A model generated the notes under the pieces. The model was not told the DNA's origin and searched no databases. It saw only the letters and a list, made by a program, of their open reading frames with translations. The position numbers were made by a program, and so were the translations under genes. This document shows, in pieces, positions 24,018 through 25,397 of a DNA stretch of 25,397 bases (positions within the stretch are counted from its first letter, which is position 1; the number at the start of each line of letters is the position of its first letter). Origin of the DNA: Oscillospiraceae bacterium (lineage in GTDB: Bacteria; Bacillota; Clostridia; Oscillospirales; Oscillospiraceae); contig JAEDIZ010000021.1 in the NCBI GenBank assembly GCA_016296635.1, forward strand, positions 1 through 25,397, in the 5' to 3' direction.

Positions 24018-25253
24018 ATGTCAGAGATTTCGGCAAGAGATTTATTCGGAAAAGGGGAAGATGCACACATCCGTGAACTTCGCCACGAACTGCACCGGCA
24101 TGCGGAACTGGAATTCGATCTTCCGGAAACGAAAGCCATCGTAGAGGACGAGCTTTGCCGGATCGGCATTCCCTATACGGAAAAATATGCGCGCTGTTCC
24201 GTTGTCGGCTATATCAACTACGGCGCGGATCCCGAGCGGGCGCCTTCGGTCGGCGCGCCGGGACATGTTTATACGCTTGCGTTCCGTGCGGACATGGACG
24301 CGCTTCCCATCACCGAAAAGAGCGGCGTTCCCTTTGCCTCCATTCATCCCGGCATCATGCATGCCTGCGGCCATGATACCCATACAGCCATGCTGCTCGG
24401 TGCGGCCGGTGTGTTAAAGAAGCTGGAAGCAGACGGCGCACTCGGACATCTTCGCATAAAGCTCATCTTCCAGCCCAACGAAGAAGGCGAGGAAACCGGC
24501 TCTCAGGTCATGATCGACAATGGCGTTCTCGATGATGTGGATGTCATCTACGGTCAGCACATCGACATGGATACGCCCACCGGCACCGTTCTTTGGATCA
24601 AGGGCCCGGCGATGGCGGCCTGCCATTCCTATAACATTACCTTCCACGGCAAAAAATCCCATGCGACCCAGCCGCAGGAGGGACACGACGCCATCGCGAT
24701 GGCAATAAAGGCCTGTCAGGATATCTACCTTATGCGTGCCAGAGAAATCAATCCGTTTACACCGGTCATCGTGTCCGTCGGTTCCATCCACGGCGGCAGC
24801 GCACACAATATCATCTGCGACGAGGTGGAGCTGAAGATTTCCACCCGGTTCTTCCATGACGATGTGGAAACGCTTCTCAATGCCCGCATCCATGAGATCT
24901 GCGAAAACGCAGCCGCGGAGCTTTCCGGTTCCGTTGAGGTTGAAGATGCCGCTTCCACCTATGCCGTGAACAACGATCCCGCCGTTGCCGAGCTTGCGCG
25001 CAAGGCCGCGCAGAAGATCACCACCGAAGATAAGATTCGGGAAATGCACATGTGCATGGGCTCCGAGGATTTCTCCTGCTTCCAGAGAGTGCGTCCCGGT
25101 GCGTTCTTCCATCTTGGCGGCGCCTGCCCGGAAAAAGGCTGTGTCGGCGCCGTTCATAACGAAAAGGTCGTGATCGATGAAGATGCGTTCCTCACCGGCA
25201 GTATGCTCTTTGTTCAGCTGGCGCTGGACATGGCTGATTCTCTTCGGAGATAA
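24018..25253 (+). CDS. M20D family amidohydrolase (N-acyl amino acid / aminoacylase type)
   Basis: A 411-aa cytosolic metallo-amidohydrolase of the M20D group (hippurate hydrolase, N-acetyldiaminopimelate deacetylase and relatives), which splits N-acyl bonds. Dinuclear metal motifs are HACGHDTHTAM with Cys117 and His119, the NEEGEE pair with Glu155/Glu156, GQH with His181, and a late His in GAVHNE. MGSEDFSCF near the C-terminus is typical, and the lid domain insertion starts near GPAMAACHSYNITF. GGAGG lies 9 nt before the ATG, and a near-consensus promoter precedes it. As another deacylase beside NagB-like and ceramidase-like genes, it fits breakdown of an N-acylated compound, but the substrate is not identifiable. 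Nothing recognisable follows to the window end. Confidence 0.93.
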   Translation: MSEISARDLFGKGEDAHIRELRHELHRHAELEFDLPETKAIVEDELCRIGIPYTEKYARCSVVGYINYGADPERAPSVGAPGHVYTLAFRADMDALPITEKSGVPFASIHPGIMHACGHDTHTAMLLGAAGVLKKLEADGALGHLRIKLIFQPNEEGEETGSQVMIDNGVLDDVDVIYGQHIDMDTPTGTVLWIKGPAMAACHSYNITFHGKKSHATQPQEGHDAIAMAIKACQDIYLMRAREINPFTPVIVSVGSIHGGSAHNIICDEVELKISTRFFHDDVETLLNARIHEICENAAAELSGSVEVEDAASTYAVNNDPAVAELARKAAQKITTEDKIREMHMCMGSEDFSCFQRVRPGAFFHLGGACPEKGCVGAVHNEKVVIDEDAFLTGSMLFVQLALDMADSLRR

Positions 25254-25397
25254 CCGCGGATCCCGGCGCTCCCTATAAACACAGTTTTTGATTTACAAAT
25301 ATCGGATTGCGGATCAAAAGATCATTACAACCAGCAAAAACCCTCTGTCGATTTCTGAACTGCACCAATGTGTGCGGACAGCACAAAAAGCCCCCCT

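Noticed and set aside
1..25397. CRISPR array, tRNA, rRNA, insertion sequence or phage genes
   Set aside because: I saw no regular short repeats, cloverleaf-like sequence, transposase motif or terminal inverted repeats on either strand.

Overview
The window looks like the chromosome of an anaerobic, probably gut-associated Clostridia-type bacterium (Bacillota). The signs are strong AGGAGG ribosome-binding sites, near-consensus sigma-A promoters (for example TTGAAT-N17-TATAAT), a lipoprotein substrate-binding protein, a membrane-anchored AraC sensor-regulator, a ROK regulator and roughly 50 % GC. This placement is inferred from gene content; there is no rRNA or other taxonomic marker. I saw no tRNA, rRNA, insertion sequence, phage gene or CRISPR array.

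Left half, about 0-13.3 kb: twelve genes on the minus strand form one probable long transcription unit. Transcription starts near 13.3 kb with a peptide-type ABC transporter (lipoprotein binding protein, two permeases, two ATPases). It continues with an N-acetylglucosamine-6-phosphate deacetylase (nagA), a frameshifted ceramidase-like gene (type B), a cytosolic CBM9-like protein, an intact ceramidase-like gene (type A), two tandem SGNH-hydrolase paralogues (one with a broken catalytic site) and a MATE efflux pump. Several intercistronic hairpins may tune expression along the unit.

Right half, about 13.6-25.3 kb: the divergent 711-aa membrane AraC regulator is followed by a second type A ceramidase-like gene, a ROK repressor, an MFS transporter, a second (intact) type B ceramidase-like gene, a cupin-AraC regulator, a convergent divergent-sequence NagB-like isomerase and an M20D amidohydrolase. 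The last 144 bases (25254-25397) hold nothing I recognise.

The unusual feature is four paralogues of the neutral/alkaline ceramidase N-terminal family (Pfam PF04734-like) in 19 kb. They fall into two subtypes, one of each on either side of the transporter/regulator core. None has a signal peptide or the C-terminal domain of true ceramidases. All keep the four zinc-ligand positions, but the conserved GDVSPN serine is Asn (type A) or Gly (type B). With the importer, NagA, NagB-like, SGNH esterase, M20 deacylase and sugar-type regulators, this suggests uptake and cytosolic stripping of an N- and O-acylated amino-sugar-like compound. That pathway is an inference; the substrate cannot be read from the sequence.
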